Source: JAUIIK01 sp041390865
Lineage (GTDB): Bacteria > Chloroflexota > Chloroflexia > Thermomicrobiales > CFX8
DNA length: 64,000 nucleotides
Direction of reading: 5' to 3'
NCBI GenBank assembly: GCA_041390865.1
Contig: JAWKPC010000003.1
Span: 248,001 to 312,000, forward strand
Under the pieces are notes generated by a model. That model searched no databases and was not told the DNA's origin. It saw only the letters and a program-made list of their open reading frames with translations. The position numbers and the translations under genes were made by a program. Positions 9,194 through 18,039 of the stretch are shown here, piece after piece; position 1 is the stretch's first letter, and every line of letters starts with the position of its first letter.

Positions 9194-9500
9194 AAAGAGA
9201 TTCATTTCAGGTCCCGAATCTCCATAGAGGCCCGTAAACGACAGTTTCGCGCCGGCTGCTCCCTTACACACGTGAGTGGAGTATCCGGCGTTTTTTCATT
9301 GCCAACTTCGATCAGACAACATCCAAAACACCCCGGCGGATCGTAGGAGTCATGAGGAATGCGAGAAGGGACCCGATCGATGCGGTCCCGAACAACGAGA
9401 TCCTCACACGTCAGTTCTGATTTCGGAGTGAGAGACGATACTCGGGCAGCTGACGCTAAATACGCTTATTCGAATCTCTCAAAGGGAGGAGGAGCAGGGT
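9194..9500 (+). other. Intergenic region: terminator then leader of the CHRD protein gene
   Basis: No gene is supported in these 307 bp. The first third holds a U-tailed hairpin (9250-9296); the remainder is the leader of the secreted CHRD protein, ending with the strong GGAGGAGGAG ribosome-binding stretch at 9485-9494. Confidence 0.6.
9250..9296 (+). terminator. Rho-independent terminator after the C45 gene
   Basis: CGCCGG (9250-9255) pairs with CCGGCG (9285-9290), with an inner CTCC/GGAG pairing; six T residues follow at 9291-9296. Confidence 0.75.
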
Positions 9501-11738
9501 TTGAAACCTTTGCTTCACAAGCCAGTCGTGGGGGTACTGGGCGCAATGCTTATGCTCGCGCTCACGCTCGCTCCAGCACTGGCGCAATTTGAAAATGAAT
9601 ACGACCCCGGGACACCGGAGTTTGAACGCACATGGAACCGTACCGACAAGCCTGTCGAAGACGGTGTCGTGTCTCGAACCTGGATCTGGGGTCCTGGCAG
9701 AACCGAAGTGATGATGGAGGAGTACGCGGAGTCGCCCGGCAATATGCGCCAGGTGCAGTACTTCGACAAGTCGCGGATGGAAATCACGAACCCGAACGCT
9801 CAGGACGACGGGCTCTGGTACGTCACCAACGGCCTGCTGGTCGTTGAGATGGTGACCGGCAAGATGCAAGTCGGCGACACTGCGTTCGAGGATCGCGAGC
9901 CGGCCGACGTGAACATCGTTGGCGACCCGGGGAACGCGTTCTCCCCGACGTACGCTGAGATCAATAGCTGGGGTCTTCGTGATGCCGCTTCCGACGATGT
10001 CGGCGACATGATTACCCGCACGTTGAGCGACGATGGCGAAGCGATGGATGACAGCGCATACGCCACGTACAACGTGACCGCTGCCGAGAACGTGATGGTT
10101 CCGGGCATCGATCACACGATCGCCGGCCCGTTCTGGGACTTCATGAACTCGTCCGGACCGGTCTGGGAAGACGGGCAGATCGTCAATGAGATGCTCTTCC
10201 CGAACCCGTACTACGCGACCGGCCTGCCGATCACCGAGGCGTACTGGACGACGGCTCCCGTCGCCGGTACCGAGACCGACGTGCTCTGGCAGTGCTTCGA
10301 GCGCCGTTGCCTGACCTTCACGCCGGCCAACGACGAAGGCTTCCAGGTTGAAGCCGGAAACGTCGGCCAGCACTACTGGACCTGGCGCTACGGCCAGGAG
10401 CAGCCGAGCGAAGACTATGACGGCCAGTACTATGCCGAGCTGGACATGTTCAATGATTCCGGCGTCAGCGGCACGGCTAGCCTGATGCTCGACGGCGACC
10501 AGTTGACCGTTGAGATCCACGCGTCCGGTCTGACGCCGGATCAGACGCACCTCCAGCACATTCACGGCTTTGATGATGGAACCGACTCGACCTGCGCCGA
10601 CACGGACGCTTACGGTCCGGTCATGTACGGTCTCGAGCCGTTCCCGATGGCCGATTCCGAGGGCAACATCGGCTACTCGGCGACCCTTACGGTCGATCCC
10701 GAGATGTTGATGGACCCGACTCATCGCGCGATCGTCATCCACGGAATGATGGTTGACGGTGAATACAACGCTGGTCTTCCTGTCGCATGTGGCGAGATCA
10801 TGGAAGGCACAGCCCCCGAGGAACCGATCGCTGAAGAGTTCGATCTCTACTTCGGTGAGCTCAACAATTCAGGCGTGAGCGCGACCGGATCGATCTCCCT
10901 TATCGGCGATCAGCTGACCGTTGAGATCAATGGCTCCGGCTTCGCCGCCGCCATGATCCATCCTCAGCACATCCATGGCGATGACGGCGAACCGGCATTC
11001 TGTCCGGGTCCCGACTTCGACATATCGGGTGATGACTGGGTTGACCTCGGTGAAGGTGTCGATGCCTACGGCGGCGTCAAGCTCTCACTCACCATTGGTG
11101 GTGAAGAGAACAACTGGCCGACCGCCGATGCTGACGGAAACCTGACGTTCTCCGAAACGTATACGGTCGACCCTCTGGCCGTCGGTAATGATCTCGAAGA
11201 GCGAGTGATCGTTCTTCACGGTATCAACACTGGTGAAGAGTACGTCGCCACGATGCCGATCGCATGCTCGATGATCGTCCCGGCTGATGCAACGATGTAC
11301 GAGGCCGACGAGCTCGATGCCGACAACGAAGTGTCGGACGATCTGGTGCTCTCCGACGGAACCGGCAACGCGATGTTCTGGTACGACGACACCGATAGCA
11401 TCATGTACTACATGCTCATCGCGAACGATGTTGACGACGTCACCGCGGCGCACATCCACCAGGGCGGCATGGACGAGAACGGCGATGTCGTCGCCTTCCT
11501 GTTCAATGTCGGTCCGGAGGCTGATGGCGTCCAGGCGTACGGAGTCCTCAGCTCGGGCCGGATCACCGCGGACGACCTGATCGGCCCGCTCGAAGGCATG
11601 ACCCTCAACGACCTTGAGGCCATCATGCAACAATCGGACGATCTGACCAGTGATTCGTACGTCAACGTGCACTCGGAGGAGTATCCTGCCGGCGTGCTGC
11701 GCGACCAGATCACGGCAGTGAATCCCGAAGCGGAGTAG
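9501..11738 (+). CDS. Large secreted protein with three CHRD-like domains
   Basis: A 745-residue exported protein. A TTG start at 9501 follows a long purine ribosome-binding stretch. The signal peptide (basic start, then GVLGAMLMLALTLAPALAQ) probably ends near residue 29. Residues about 30-300 form a domain with TWIWGPGRTEVMMEEYAES and CFERRCLTFTPAND, seen in Chloroflexota exported proteins but without a known role. Three CHRD-type beta domains follow: around 310-435 (LQHIHGF), 450-600 (HPQHIHGDDGE) and 620-745 (AAHIHQGGMD, VNVHSEEYPAGVLRDQI). CHRD domains are found in extracellular proteins; their histidines may bind metal. The protein is very acidic. A strong terminator follows. Confidence 0.85.
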   Translation: MKPLLHKPVVGVLGAMLMLALTLAPALAQFENEYDPGTPEFERTWNRTDKPVEDGVVSRTWIWGPGRTEVMMEEYAESPGNMRQVQYFDKSRMEITNPNAQDDGLWYVTNGLLVVEMVTGKMQVGDTAFEDREPADVNIVGDPGNAFSPTYAEINSWGLRDAASDDVGDMITRTLSDDGEAMDDSAYATYNVTAAENVMVPGIDHTIAGPFWDFMNSSGPVWEDGQIVNEMLFPNPYYATGLPITEAYWTTAPVAGTETDVLWQCFERRCLTFTPANDEGFQVEAGNVGQHYWTWRYGQEQPSEDYDGQYYAELDMFNDSGVSGTASLMLDGDQLTVEIHASGLTPDQTHLQHIHGFDDGTDSTCADTDAYGPVMYGLEPFPMADSEGNIGYSATLTVDPEMLMDPTHRAIVIHGMMVDGEYNAGLPVACGEIMEGTAPEEPIAEEFDLYFGELNNSGVSATGSISLIGDQLTVEINGSGFAAAMIHPQHIHGDDGEPAFCPGPDFDISGDDWVDLGEGVDAYGGVKLSLTIGGEENNWPTADADGNLTFSETYTVDPLAVGNDLEERVIVLHGINTGEEYVATMPIACSMIVPADATMYEADELDADNEVSDDLVLSDGTGNAMFWYDDTDSIMYYMLIANDVDDVTAAHIHQGGMDENGDVVAFLFNVGPEADGVQAYGVLSSGRITADDLIGPLEGMTLNDLEAIMQQSDDLTSDSYVNVHSEEYPAGVLRDQITAVNPEAE

Positions 11739-11764
11739 CCGACAGACAACGTTCGCTACGATTG

Positions 11765-11798
11765 CACCAGGGTGGCTCCCACCACCCTGGTGTTTTTT
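11765..11798 (+). terminator. Rho-independent terminator after the CHRD protein gene
   Basis: An 11-bp perfect stem (CACCAGGGTGG 11765-11775 with 11782-11792), 6-nt loop and six T residues at 11793-11798. Confidence 0.95.
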
Positions 11799-11821
11799 CG
11801 TCTTGATAACGGGGAACGAAC

Positions 11822-12184
11822 ATGGAAACGACGCTGGTCCGCTCCGAGAACCCTCGCGACGACGATCCACGCAGATTACGGGCTGCCTTTGGCTACCTGT
11901 TCACCCCGCTCGTGCCGATCCTCAACATGACCGGTGACGGCGCAGGAGACCGTTGGATGCGTTACCACTCGGTCCAGGCGCTGCTCTGGTCGGGACCGTT
12001 TATTCTCCTGCTCGCAGGCGTGATCATCCTGATGATCGCGCTGGTCAGCAGCAATTTCCTGTTCATCTGCCTTCTGCCGGTGTCGATCCTCATCCCCTTC
12101 CTGCCGGGTATGTACTGGGCTCGGAAGATCTACCTTGGAGGCGAGGTACGCGTCCCGGGTATCAGCAGCCTGGTCACGAAGTAG
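11822..12184 (+). CDS. DUF4870-like small membrane protein
   Basis: A 120-residue protein with two to three hydrophobic segments. The N-terminal RLRAAFGYLFTPLVPILNM and MRYHSVQALLWSGPFILL blocks (helix, then H-x-x-QALL in the second helix) and the final YWARKIYLGGEVRVPGIS are typical of DUF4870/Tic20-like proteins, whose role is unknown. ATG 11822 follows GGGGAACGAAC. It stands alone after the terminator at 11765-11798 and is convergent with the glycosyltransferase gene to its right. Confidence 0.82.
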   Translation: METTLVRSENPRDDDPRRLRAAFGYLFTPLVPILNMTGDGAGDRWMRYHSVQALLWSGPFILLLAGVIILMIALVSSNFLFICLLPVSILIPFLPGMYWARKIYLGGEVRVPGISSLVTK

Positions 12185-12283
12185 CTAGTTCGGAGGAACG
12201 TCCGCCATACGTATGACGTCGAATCCGGTAGTTGCAGGACAGATTGACCCGCTCACGTGCGCCCGGATCGAAGACTTATGGCC

Positions 12284-13597
12284 TCACTCACAGCTCTCAG
12301 CCCATTTCTCGCGGTTGCCCTCGCCACCGTTCACGTCTCGCAGACGGCCAAGGGTTTCTAGCGCGATCAGGAGCACGGCGGCGGTTTGTTCCCGATTGAG
12401 CCGATCCTGACGCGCGTTCTGGTCTGCCTGGGCTTCGAAGGCCCGCACGACTGCATCATTGAACTCACGCTGCTGAGCCACCACGTCATCGACGTACCAT
12501 CGGGGACCGAGATTGTTGAAGAGATTCCGAAACCAGCCGAGAACCGGAACCCTCGCGGCGATGCTATGCCCCTCGACGCTGCGCCGCGCGTGAAGATCGG
12601 CCAGCCCGACATCAGCCAGCGGATACGTGGGCGCAGTCCACACTGCGCTGGACGCGTCCGCCAGGGGGTCCGCTCCGCGGAGTAGCATCTCGATACCCTC
12701 GACGCCAACCTCCTCCTCCCATCTCGAATCCGGCGGGACGTGCAACTCGTGCCGAATCCGCGCGATCTCCGACGGAACGAAGTCCTCAGACCACTGCCGC
12801 TGATCGAGATGCTTCAGGGCGTATCGGATGCGATTCCGATGAAGGTAGACGAAAAACGGCCGGCCATGGGACAGCGTGACGCCCTCGTGATGCAGCCCCC
12901 GCATCGCAGGCACGAGCTCGACACTCCAACCCGCCTCACGCATGCGGACGGACAAGTCGACATCCTCGTAATAGACCGGAGCGAAACGCTCATCGAAGCC
13001 GCCAACTTCCTTGACGGCCTCCATCCGCAGCCCCAGCGCCGCGCCGGTCGCATAGTCGATCGCTGTCTGCCTGGTGAACGCTTCCGTCACCGGCTCGCCT
13101 CTCCCGCGGTGCTCGGTATAAAGGCGGGGATAGAGAATCATCCCGCCGGCGTGCTGGATCGTCTGCCCATCTGGATAGGTCAACAACGAACCGGCCGCTC
13201 CAAGGCGAGGATTCGAGGCGAAGGCGTTGACGACGGCATCGCCATAGTCCTCAGGGAGCTCGACGTCCGGGTTAAGAATGACGGCAACGCTCGTCTCGAC
13301 CCGGGCAAGCCCGGCGTTCGCGCCGCCGGCAAACCCCCGGTTCTCCGGTAGCTTCAGCACTTCGGCCCAGGGATACCCGTGCATCTCGTAGAGCGAGCTG
13401 TCGGTCGAGGCGTTGTCGACGACAAACACGTCCCTGGGGCGCAGCCTGATCTTACCGATCGATTCGAGGCAGGCACTCAGGAACGGGTCGCCGTTATAGT
13501 TGACGATGACGATCGACCAGTCACCGGCCGACGCGCGGCAAATTTGACCGGAATGGGCGGAGTTCAAGGTGCCCTCGCTTCCCAGGGTACTGCTCAT
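12284..13597 (-). CDS. Family 2 glycosyltransferase (rhamnosyltransferase-like)
   Basis: A GT-A fold inverting transferase: WSIVIVNYNGDPFLSACLES, the VVDNASTDSS block and NRGFAGGANAGLA at the N-terminus. The DxD region VILNPDVELPEDYG binds nucleotide sugar and metal, and YYEDVDLSVRMREAGW is the acceptor/base (ED) motif. The family puts sugars on cell-surface glycans. After residue about 300 there is a long tail with a predicted coiled coil (AQQREFNDAVVRAFEAQADQ). The start is uncertain: ATG at 13597 or 13612, neither with a good ribosome-binding site. Either way its 5' end overlaps the start of the divergent glycosyltransferase at 13569. Confidence 0.9.
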   Translation of the reverse strand: MSSTLGSEGTLNSAHSGQICRASAGDWSIVIVNYNGDPFLSACLESIGKIRLRPRDVFVVDNASTDSSLYEMHGYPWAEVLKLPENRGFAGGANAGLARVETSVAVILNPDVELPEDYGDAVVNAFASNPRLGAAGSLLTYPDGQTIQHAGGMILYPRLYTEHRGRGEPVTEAFTRQTAIDYATGAALGLRMEAVKEVGGFDERFAPVYYEDVDLSVRMREAGWSVELVPAMRGLHHEGVTLSHGRPFFVYLHRNRIRYALKHLDQRQWSEDFVPSEIARIRHELHVPPDSRWEEEVGVEGIEMLLRGADPLADASSAVWTAPTYPLADVGLADLHARRSVEGHSIAARVPVLGWFRNLFNNLGPRWYVDDVVAQQREFNDAVVRAFEAQADQNARQDRLNREQTAAVLLIALETLGRLRDVNGGEGNREKWAESCE

Positions 13598-14975
13598 CGC
13601 AACAGATACCATCGGCCGCCAGATGGCAGGCCCAGGTATCCGTTACTGGAATCTCGCGCGGATTCTCGCGACCCAGCAACCAGTCACGCTTGCCGTGCAG
13701 GATCTCCCCACGCTGGATCCTCCGCCGGGCGTAAGCATAGTTCCATATGGCGAAGGAGACCGGCCCAGGCAGGGAAAATATCTCGCCGAACTCGCCGGCG
13801 AACACGAGGTCATCGTCTCGCAGATGCCTCCATATCTCTATTTCGACGAGGAATTGATCGCGAAGCGGCATATGGTGATCGACCTGTACGCTCCCTGGTA
13901 TCTCGAGAAGCTCGAGTACGCCCGGGTCGATCCGGAACGTGGAGAACCTCTGCGCGCCGACGACCTGGAAATCCTTCACCGCCTGCTCGAGATCGGCGAC
14001 TTCTACATCTGCGCGTCGGAGCGGCAGCGCGACTTCTGGCTCGGTTCACTCACCGTCGCCGGCCGGCTCAACACCCGACAACTCGAAGTCGACCCGGAAA
14101 TGAGATCGCTGATCGACATCGTGCCGATCGGACTCTCGGACAAGCGGCCGATCCCGAACGGACCGGGACCGCGTGAGATCTACCCGTTCATCGACCCGCA
14201 CGATCCGATCATGCTCTGGAACGGCGGTATCTGGAACTGGCTCGATCCGGTCACAGCTATCCAGGCAACCTACCAGCTGGTGAACGAGGGGTACAATCCC
14301 CGACTCATCTTCATGGGCGTCAAGAGCCCGAGCCTGGAGATCGCCGAAATGGAGCTCGTCGAATCCGCCCGTAACCTTGCGTCGAAACTCGATCTCGAAG
14401 GGCGGCATGTCATCTTCAATGACTGGGTCGAGTATGACCAGCGCCAGAACTGGCTGCTCCAGTCCGCGATGACCCTCTCGCTCCATCAACCAACGATCGA
14501 GTCCCGCTTCGCGTTCCGCACCCGAATCCTCGACAATCTCTGGTGTCGCGTCCCTGCCGTCGCCACCGAGGGCGACGTCCTGGCCGATCTGGTCGCAAGT
14601 CACGGCCTGGGCAGGGTCGTGCCCCCGGCGAATCCCAGGGCCGTCGCGGAAGCCATGCTCAGCATCCTCAATGCGAACAAGGGTGGCGAGATACGCCGGC
14701 GCATCGGGACGGTCGCGAAAAGCTACACCTGGGAACAAGTATCTGAACCATTGCTCCGCTATTGCAGTGCTCCCTGGAAGAACCGGCCCGGCGCTGATAC
14801 CGAGGATTATGTCCACAAACTCGAGCGCCTCTACGCTGAAACGGCCGAGTACGCGAGGTCTCTAGAACAGGCGATCGAAGAAAAAAACCACGCGCTGGAG
14901 GAGCTAGAGCGCTTGCCGCAACAGGAGCGCACACCCTGGAACAAGCGCCTGCAGGTCTGGAAGCGCAACGTCTGA
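13569..14975 (+). CDS. Glycosyltransferase, GT4/GT1-like, with C-terminal coiled coil
   Basis: A 468-residue GT-B type protein. The N-terminal Rossmann half starts PRVLLIATDTIGRQMAGPG, an acceptor-site glycine loop after the first strand. The C-terminal half has LWNGGIWNWLDPVTAI and NRRLDNLW-type elements (RTRILDNLWCRVPAVATEGD) that bind the nucleotide sugar. The last 50 residues are a charged helix likely to be a coiled coil. GTG 13569 follows GGCGGAG. It is divergent from, and overlaps by about 29 bp, the family 2 transferase, so both probably serve one surface polysaccharide pathway. Sugar specificity is unknown. Confidence 0.87.
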   Translation: MPSLPRVLLIATDTIGRQMAGPGIRYWNLARILATQQPVTLAVQDLPTLDPPPGVSIVPYGEGDRPRQGKYLAELAGEHEVIVSQMPPYLYFDEELIAKRHMVIDLYAPWYLEKLEYARVDPERGEPLRADDLEILHRLLEIGDFYICASERQRDFWLGSLTVAGRLNTRQLEVDPEMRSLIDIVPIGLSDKRPIPNGPGPREIYPFIDPHDPIMLWNGGIWNWLDPVTAIQATYQLVNEGYNPRLIFMGVKSPSLEIAEMELVESARNLASKLDLEGRHVIFNDWVEYDQRQNWLLQSAMTLSLHQPTIESRFAFRTRILDNLWCRVPAVATEGDVLADLVASHGLGRVVPPANPRAVAEAMLSILNANKGGEIRRRIGTVAKSYTWEQVSEPLLRYCSAPWKNRPGADTEDYVHKLERLYAETAEYARSLEQAIEEKNHALEELERLPQQERTPWNKRLQVWKRNV

Positions 14976-15070
14976 GCGCTAATGATCCGTGACTCAAGAT
15001 GTGACAAGCATGCTGCCTAATCTCAGGAAGCCGCAGACGAAGGACTTGTCAGCTCATCGGTTACAGACCA

Positions 15071-15748
15071 CTAGCCTTCAGCTACCACGAGCCGGTAGCC
15101 GACGCCCCTGACGGTCACAATCTCGGCGCTGGAGTGCGATATCTTCGATCGCAATCGGTTGACGTGGACATCGACCGTCCTGGTATCAACGTCGTACTCG
15201 CGTCCCCAGACGGTTTCCAGCAGATTCTCCCGCGTGTGGACGATCTGTGGCGCTTCGATCAGCGCCCGGAGCAGATCGAACTCCTTCGCTCGAAGTTCGA
15301 CCGCTTCTCCGGCGATCGTGACCGAGTGCTCTTCTGTCCGGAGCTCGATGTCTCCAGCCGTGATCTCGTGAATCAGCTCGGCCGGGCCTCCGGCGCGACG
15401 CAACGCGGCCCTGACCCGCGCCATCAGGACGCTCGGCTGGAACGGTTTGGTGATGTAGTCGTCGGCTCCGACATCGAGCCCTTCAACGACGTCGCGCGCG
15501 TCGTCAAGGGCGGTCAGCATGAGGATGGGAACGGTAGACGTCTTCCGTATCGCCCTGCAGGCGTCGCGGCCGTGGAGCCCTGGCAACATCAGGTCGAGGA
15601 TGACCAGATCCGGCGCTTCGAGCGACGCGAGGCGCACGCCTTCGCGACCATCGAAAGCCTGAACGACGTCGTGTTGATCGTGCTCAAGATAGATCTTGAT
15701 CAGATCGGATATCCGACGCTCGTCTTCGATGATTAGAACTCTCGCCAT
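15071..15748 (-). CDS. OmpR/PhoB-family response regulator
   Basis: A 225-residue two-domain transcription regulator. The receiver has the acidic pair E8/D9, phosphoacceptor D52 in LVILDLMLPG, T79 and K101 in YITKPF. The winged-helix domain follows from about residue 128 (AKEFDLLRALIEAPQIVHTRENLLETVWG is in the shape of this class, ending VDVHVNRLRSKI and VRGVGYRL). No kinase gene is adjacent. It is divergent from the HEPN-like/CBS gene; the shared 124-bp region between them would hold both promoters. Confidence 0.96.
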   Translation of the reverse strand: MARVLIIEDERRISDLIKIYLEHDQHDVVQAFDGREGVRLASLEAPDLVILDLMLPGLHGRDACRAIRKTSTVPILMLTALDDARDVVEGLDVGADDYITKPFQPSVLMARVRAALRRAGGPAELIHEITAGDIELRTEEHSVTIAGEAVELRAKEFDLLRALIEAPQIVHTRENLLETVWGREYDVDTRTVDVHVNRLRSKISHSSAEIVTVRGVGYRLVVAEG

Positions 15749-15872
15749 CGGCAGCCTTCCGGGTCCAGGACCTCGCCTGAGAGATGTTATCGTTGATCAA
15801 TGTAACAGGCGTGTATCACGATGCCGCCTCACCGTTCTATTCGTCGACGTCGTCGCGGAGAGGCCCGATAGC

Positions 15873-16655
15873 TTGGCAAAATCGCCGTCCAGATCGAGGG
15901 TCAGCAAACCATTCGCGCCCGGCCTGGACCTGGATGCCTACCTGGCTGAACTGGACGACATCCGGAGGCAGTCGGAGCGAGACCTGTGCGGCGCGGGGGA
16001 ACACGCGCTCAAGTCCCTGGATCTCTTTCTCTCGAACCTATCGGCGCTCCTGGGCTACGAGAATGAACGCCCGGGCATGCACGATTCGATCCAGTACCTT
16101 GAACGCCTCGGGGGCCGGGCGCAGAGTATATCGGCTCAGGCTGAGAGGTTCCGGGCAACCCGAAACGCCCTCGCACACAACCCGGATCTAACCCTTCGCC
16201 CGGAGGCGGCGCTACGGGTCATAGACGGCGTCGAGAAGATTATCCGTTCGGCTGCCCAGACGGCCTATGAGATGGCGCGACGGCCGGTTGCCTCCATCGT
16301 CGACTCCGAGAGCGCGACGATCGCCCGCGACAGGATGCTGTCCGAAGGCTTCAAGCAGCTCGCCGTCGTCGACAACCACGGAAAACTCGTCGATCTCCTG
16401 ACCTACCGGGACATCGTCGCGGCTGAGGCCCGGCGGGAGATCGATGGTCCGGACCATACACCGTCGGTGCGGCAGCTCCTCGGGACCCGCAACTACCTCA
16501 CCGTCGCACCCGTCGCTCGCGACTGGGGGCTGGGACGCATCTCGGAGGCATTGTCGGACGATGATGTCGTTGCGGCCGTAGTCACCGAGAATGGCCGCAT
16601 CGGCGAGACGCCACTTGGCATCATCACTCGCGGGGATATCCTGAAGCTCCGCTAA
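15873..16655 (+). CDS. HEPN-like domain plus CBS-pair protein (chromosomal copy)
   Basis: About 260 residues from a TTG at 15873 with GGAGAGG (15857-15863) upstream; longer in-frame starts overlap the divergent regulator. Residues about 20-135 are all-helical and contain R97-N-A-L-A-H102 followed by NP, which fits the Rx4-6H signature of HEPN ribonucleases. Residues about 140-260 form a CBS pair (VASIVDSESATIARDRMLSEGFKQLAV style, then LVDLLTYRDIVA and PLGIITRGDILKL), which normally binds adenosyl ligands. The same layout recurs in the island at 20240-20947. Known: HEPN and CBS families. Inferred: a ligand-gated RNase. The HEPN call rests on motif and helix pattern only. Confidence 0.72.
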   Translation: MAKSPSRSRVSKPFAPGLDLDAYLAELDDIRRQSERDLCGAGEHALKSLDLFLSNLSALLGYENERPGMHDSIQYLERLGGRAQSISAQAERFRATRNALAHNPDLTLRPEAALRVIDGVEKIIRSAAQTAYEMARRPVASIVDSESATIARDRMLSEGFKQLAVVDNHGKLVDLLTYRDIVAAEARREIDGPDHTPSVRQLLGTRNYLTVAPVARDWGLGRISEALSDDDVVAAVVTENGRIGETPLGIITRGDILKLR

Positions 16656-16689
16656 CCACATCAGCTTTCCTAATCTGGAGGACACACTT

Positions 16690-17484
16690 TTGTCAGAGCG
16701 ACGACGCCACTTCTCGAATCGCCATCCCGGCTGGATCCCGGAACAGCCACAACAGACCAACCTCTCGCTCAACCGTCGCAATCGGCTCGGTCTCCCGACC
16801 GAAGACGAAGCACTGCTGCGCCGCCGGGACGTTCCGGGCCTCGAGTTCCTCGGCTCCGATCCCTGGCGAGTGCTCCGTATCATGAGCGAATTCGTTGCCG
16901 GATTCGACGCGCTGGCGGCGGTCGCTCCGGCAGTCACGATATTCGGTTCGGCCCGGACTCCGGAGGCGGATCCGATGTACCAATCGGCGCGCAGCCTCGC
17001 GAAAGACCTGGTCGGTCACAAATTCTCGATCATCACCGGAGGCGGTCCCGGTATCATGGAAGCCGGCAATCGGGGCGCGGTCGACGCCGGAGGCACATCG
17101 GTCGGCGCGAACATCGAACTGCCGTTCGAGCAAGGCATGAATGATTACGTCGAGATTGCGGTCGACTTCCGCTACTTCTTCGTCCGGAAAGTCATGTTCC
17201 TCAAGTACGCTGAAGCGTTTGTGATCTTCCCGGGCGGCTTCGGCACGCTCGACGAGCTATTCGAGACGGTGACGCTCGTCCAGACCGGCAAGATTCACAA
17301 TTTCCCGATCGTCCTCTTCGGAGCCGATTACTGGACCGGGTTGATCGACTGGCTGCGATCGACCGTCGAGGACACCGGACGGATAAGTCCCGGCGACATC
17401 GATCTCATGCTGGTCACGGATTCCCCTGACGAAGCGTGCGAGCACATCCTACGGGCCTACGAAGAGAACCTCGGAGCAACCTAG
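16690..17484 (+). CDS. LOG family protein (cytokinin riboside 5'-monophosphate phosphoribohydrolase-like)
   Basis: A Rossmann-fold protein of the TIGR00730/LOG group, which cleaves the N-glycosidic bond of nucleotide monophosphates; often mislabelled lysine decarboxylase. Diagnostic motifs are VTIFGSARTPEADPMY, GGGPGIMEAGNRGA and PGGFGTLDELFETVTL, the last being the PGGxGTxxE active-site motif. A TTG start at 16690 follows TGGAGG, giving 264 residues with an extra N-terminal 60-residue segment rich in Arg (SERRRHFSNRHPGWIP). It follows the HEPN-like/CBS gene by 34 bp and is probably cotranscribed with it. Confidence 0.92.
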   Translation: MSERRRHFSNRHPGWIPEQPQQTNLSLNRRNRLGLPTEDEALLRRRDVPGLEFLGSDPWRVLRIMSEFVAGFDALAAVAPAVTIFGSARTPEADPMYQSARSLAKDLVGHKFSIITGGGPGIMEAGNRGAVDAGGTSVGANIELPFEQGMNDYVEIAVDFRYFFVRKVMFLKYAEAFVIFPGGFGTLDELFETVTLVQTGKIHNFPIVLFGADYWTGLIDWLRSTVEDTGRISPGDIDLMLVTDSPDEACEHILRAYEENLGAT

Positions 17485-17568
17485 CCGGAATCTTCACGCC
17501 GTGTTGGCTCAGGGACACCCGGATGACCTAGCCCGGGTCGCATTCGACCGAACGTCAGGTTTCGATCG

Positions 17569-17597
17569 TTGCTGGAATCCACGAACCCTATGATAAA
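17569..17597 (+). promoter_or_regulatory. Candidate sigma-70 promoter for tRNA-Thr(CGU)
   Basis: A -35-like TTGCTG (17569-17574) and a -10-like GATAAA (17592-17597), spacer 17 bp, 44 bp before the tRNA. TATGAT at 17589-17594 is an alternative -10. Confidence 0.4.
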
Positions 17598-17641
17598 ATC
17601 CGGAATTGAACGTGCCGGGCTTCAGCCCCGGCACAGTCGAT

Positions 17642-17713
17642 GCCGACGTAGCTCAGTGGTAGAGCAGCTGTTTCGTAAACAGCAGGCCATCGGTTCAAAT
17701 CCGATCGTCGGCT
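17642..17713 (+). tRNA. tRNA-Thr (anticodon CGT)
   Basis: A complete 72-nt cloverleaf: acceptor GCCGACG/CGTCGGC, D-arm GCTC/GAGC, anticodon arm GCTGT-TTCGTAA-ACAGC with anticodon CGT, T-arm ATCGG-TTCAAAT-CCGAT, discriminator T. No CCA is encoded; CCCC follows. It is the integration site of the element to its right: the left copy of the direct repeat begins in its anticodon loop at 17672. Confidence 0.97.
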
Positions 17714-17965
17714 CCCCAGGATCCAGACAGAGATGGCCCAAACAAGGGCCCCGCCGATGCAAGGGCCTTCCTGCTCTCATCAACCTGGTTACGAGAATCG
17801 CAGAAGCACCATCCGAAGCATGGTCAAGCCAGGGATCTCAGCTCTGGTATGAGATCATGTCGGAGGCTACCTGAATTTCCTGTCCAACACAGTGCGTACG
17901 TACCACAGCGACGCAGCGCATTGCGGGTACAGGGTACAGGAAGCATTCATCCCGACTTCGTATGA
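17672..17965 (+). repeat. attL: left copy of the 294/297-bp direct repeat flanking the integrated element
   Basis: Starts at TTCGTAAACAGC in the tRNA-Thr anticodon loop and runs to TTCGTATGA. It matches 38316-38612 except for two small indels (+1 and +2 in the right copy) and a few substitutions, for example CCCAAAC against CCCCAAC. Copies are 20,644 bp apart. Such length is unusual, since attachment duplications after tRNA insertion are mostly 15-100 bp. Confidence 0.93.
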
Positions 17966-18039
17966 CTCCATCGTCACTGCTCAGACAAGAATCATCGGAT
18001 GCGTCTGATTCCGCTACCGTACGGTGAGTCGGGACAACG

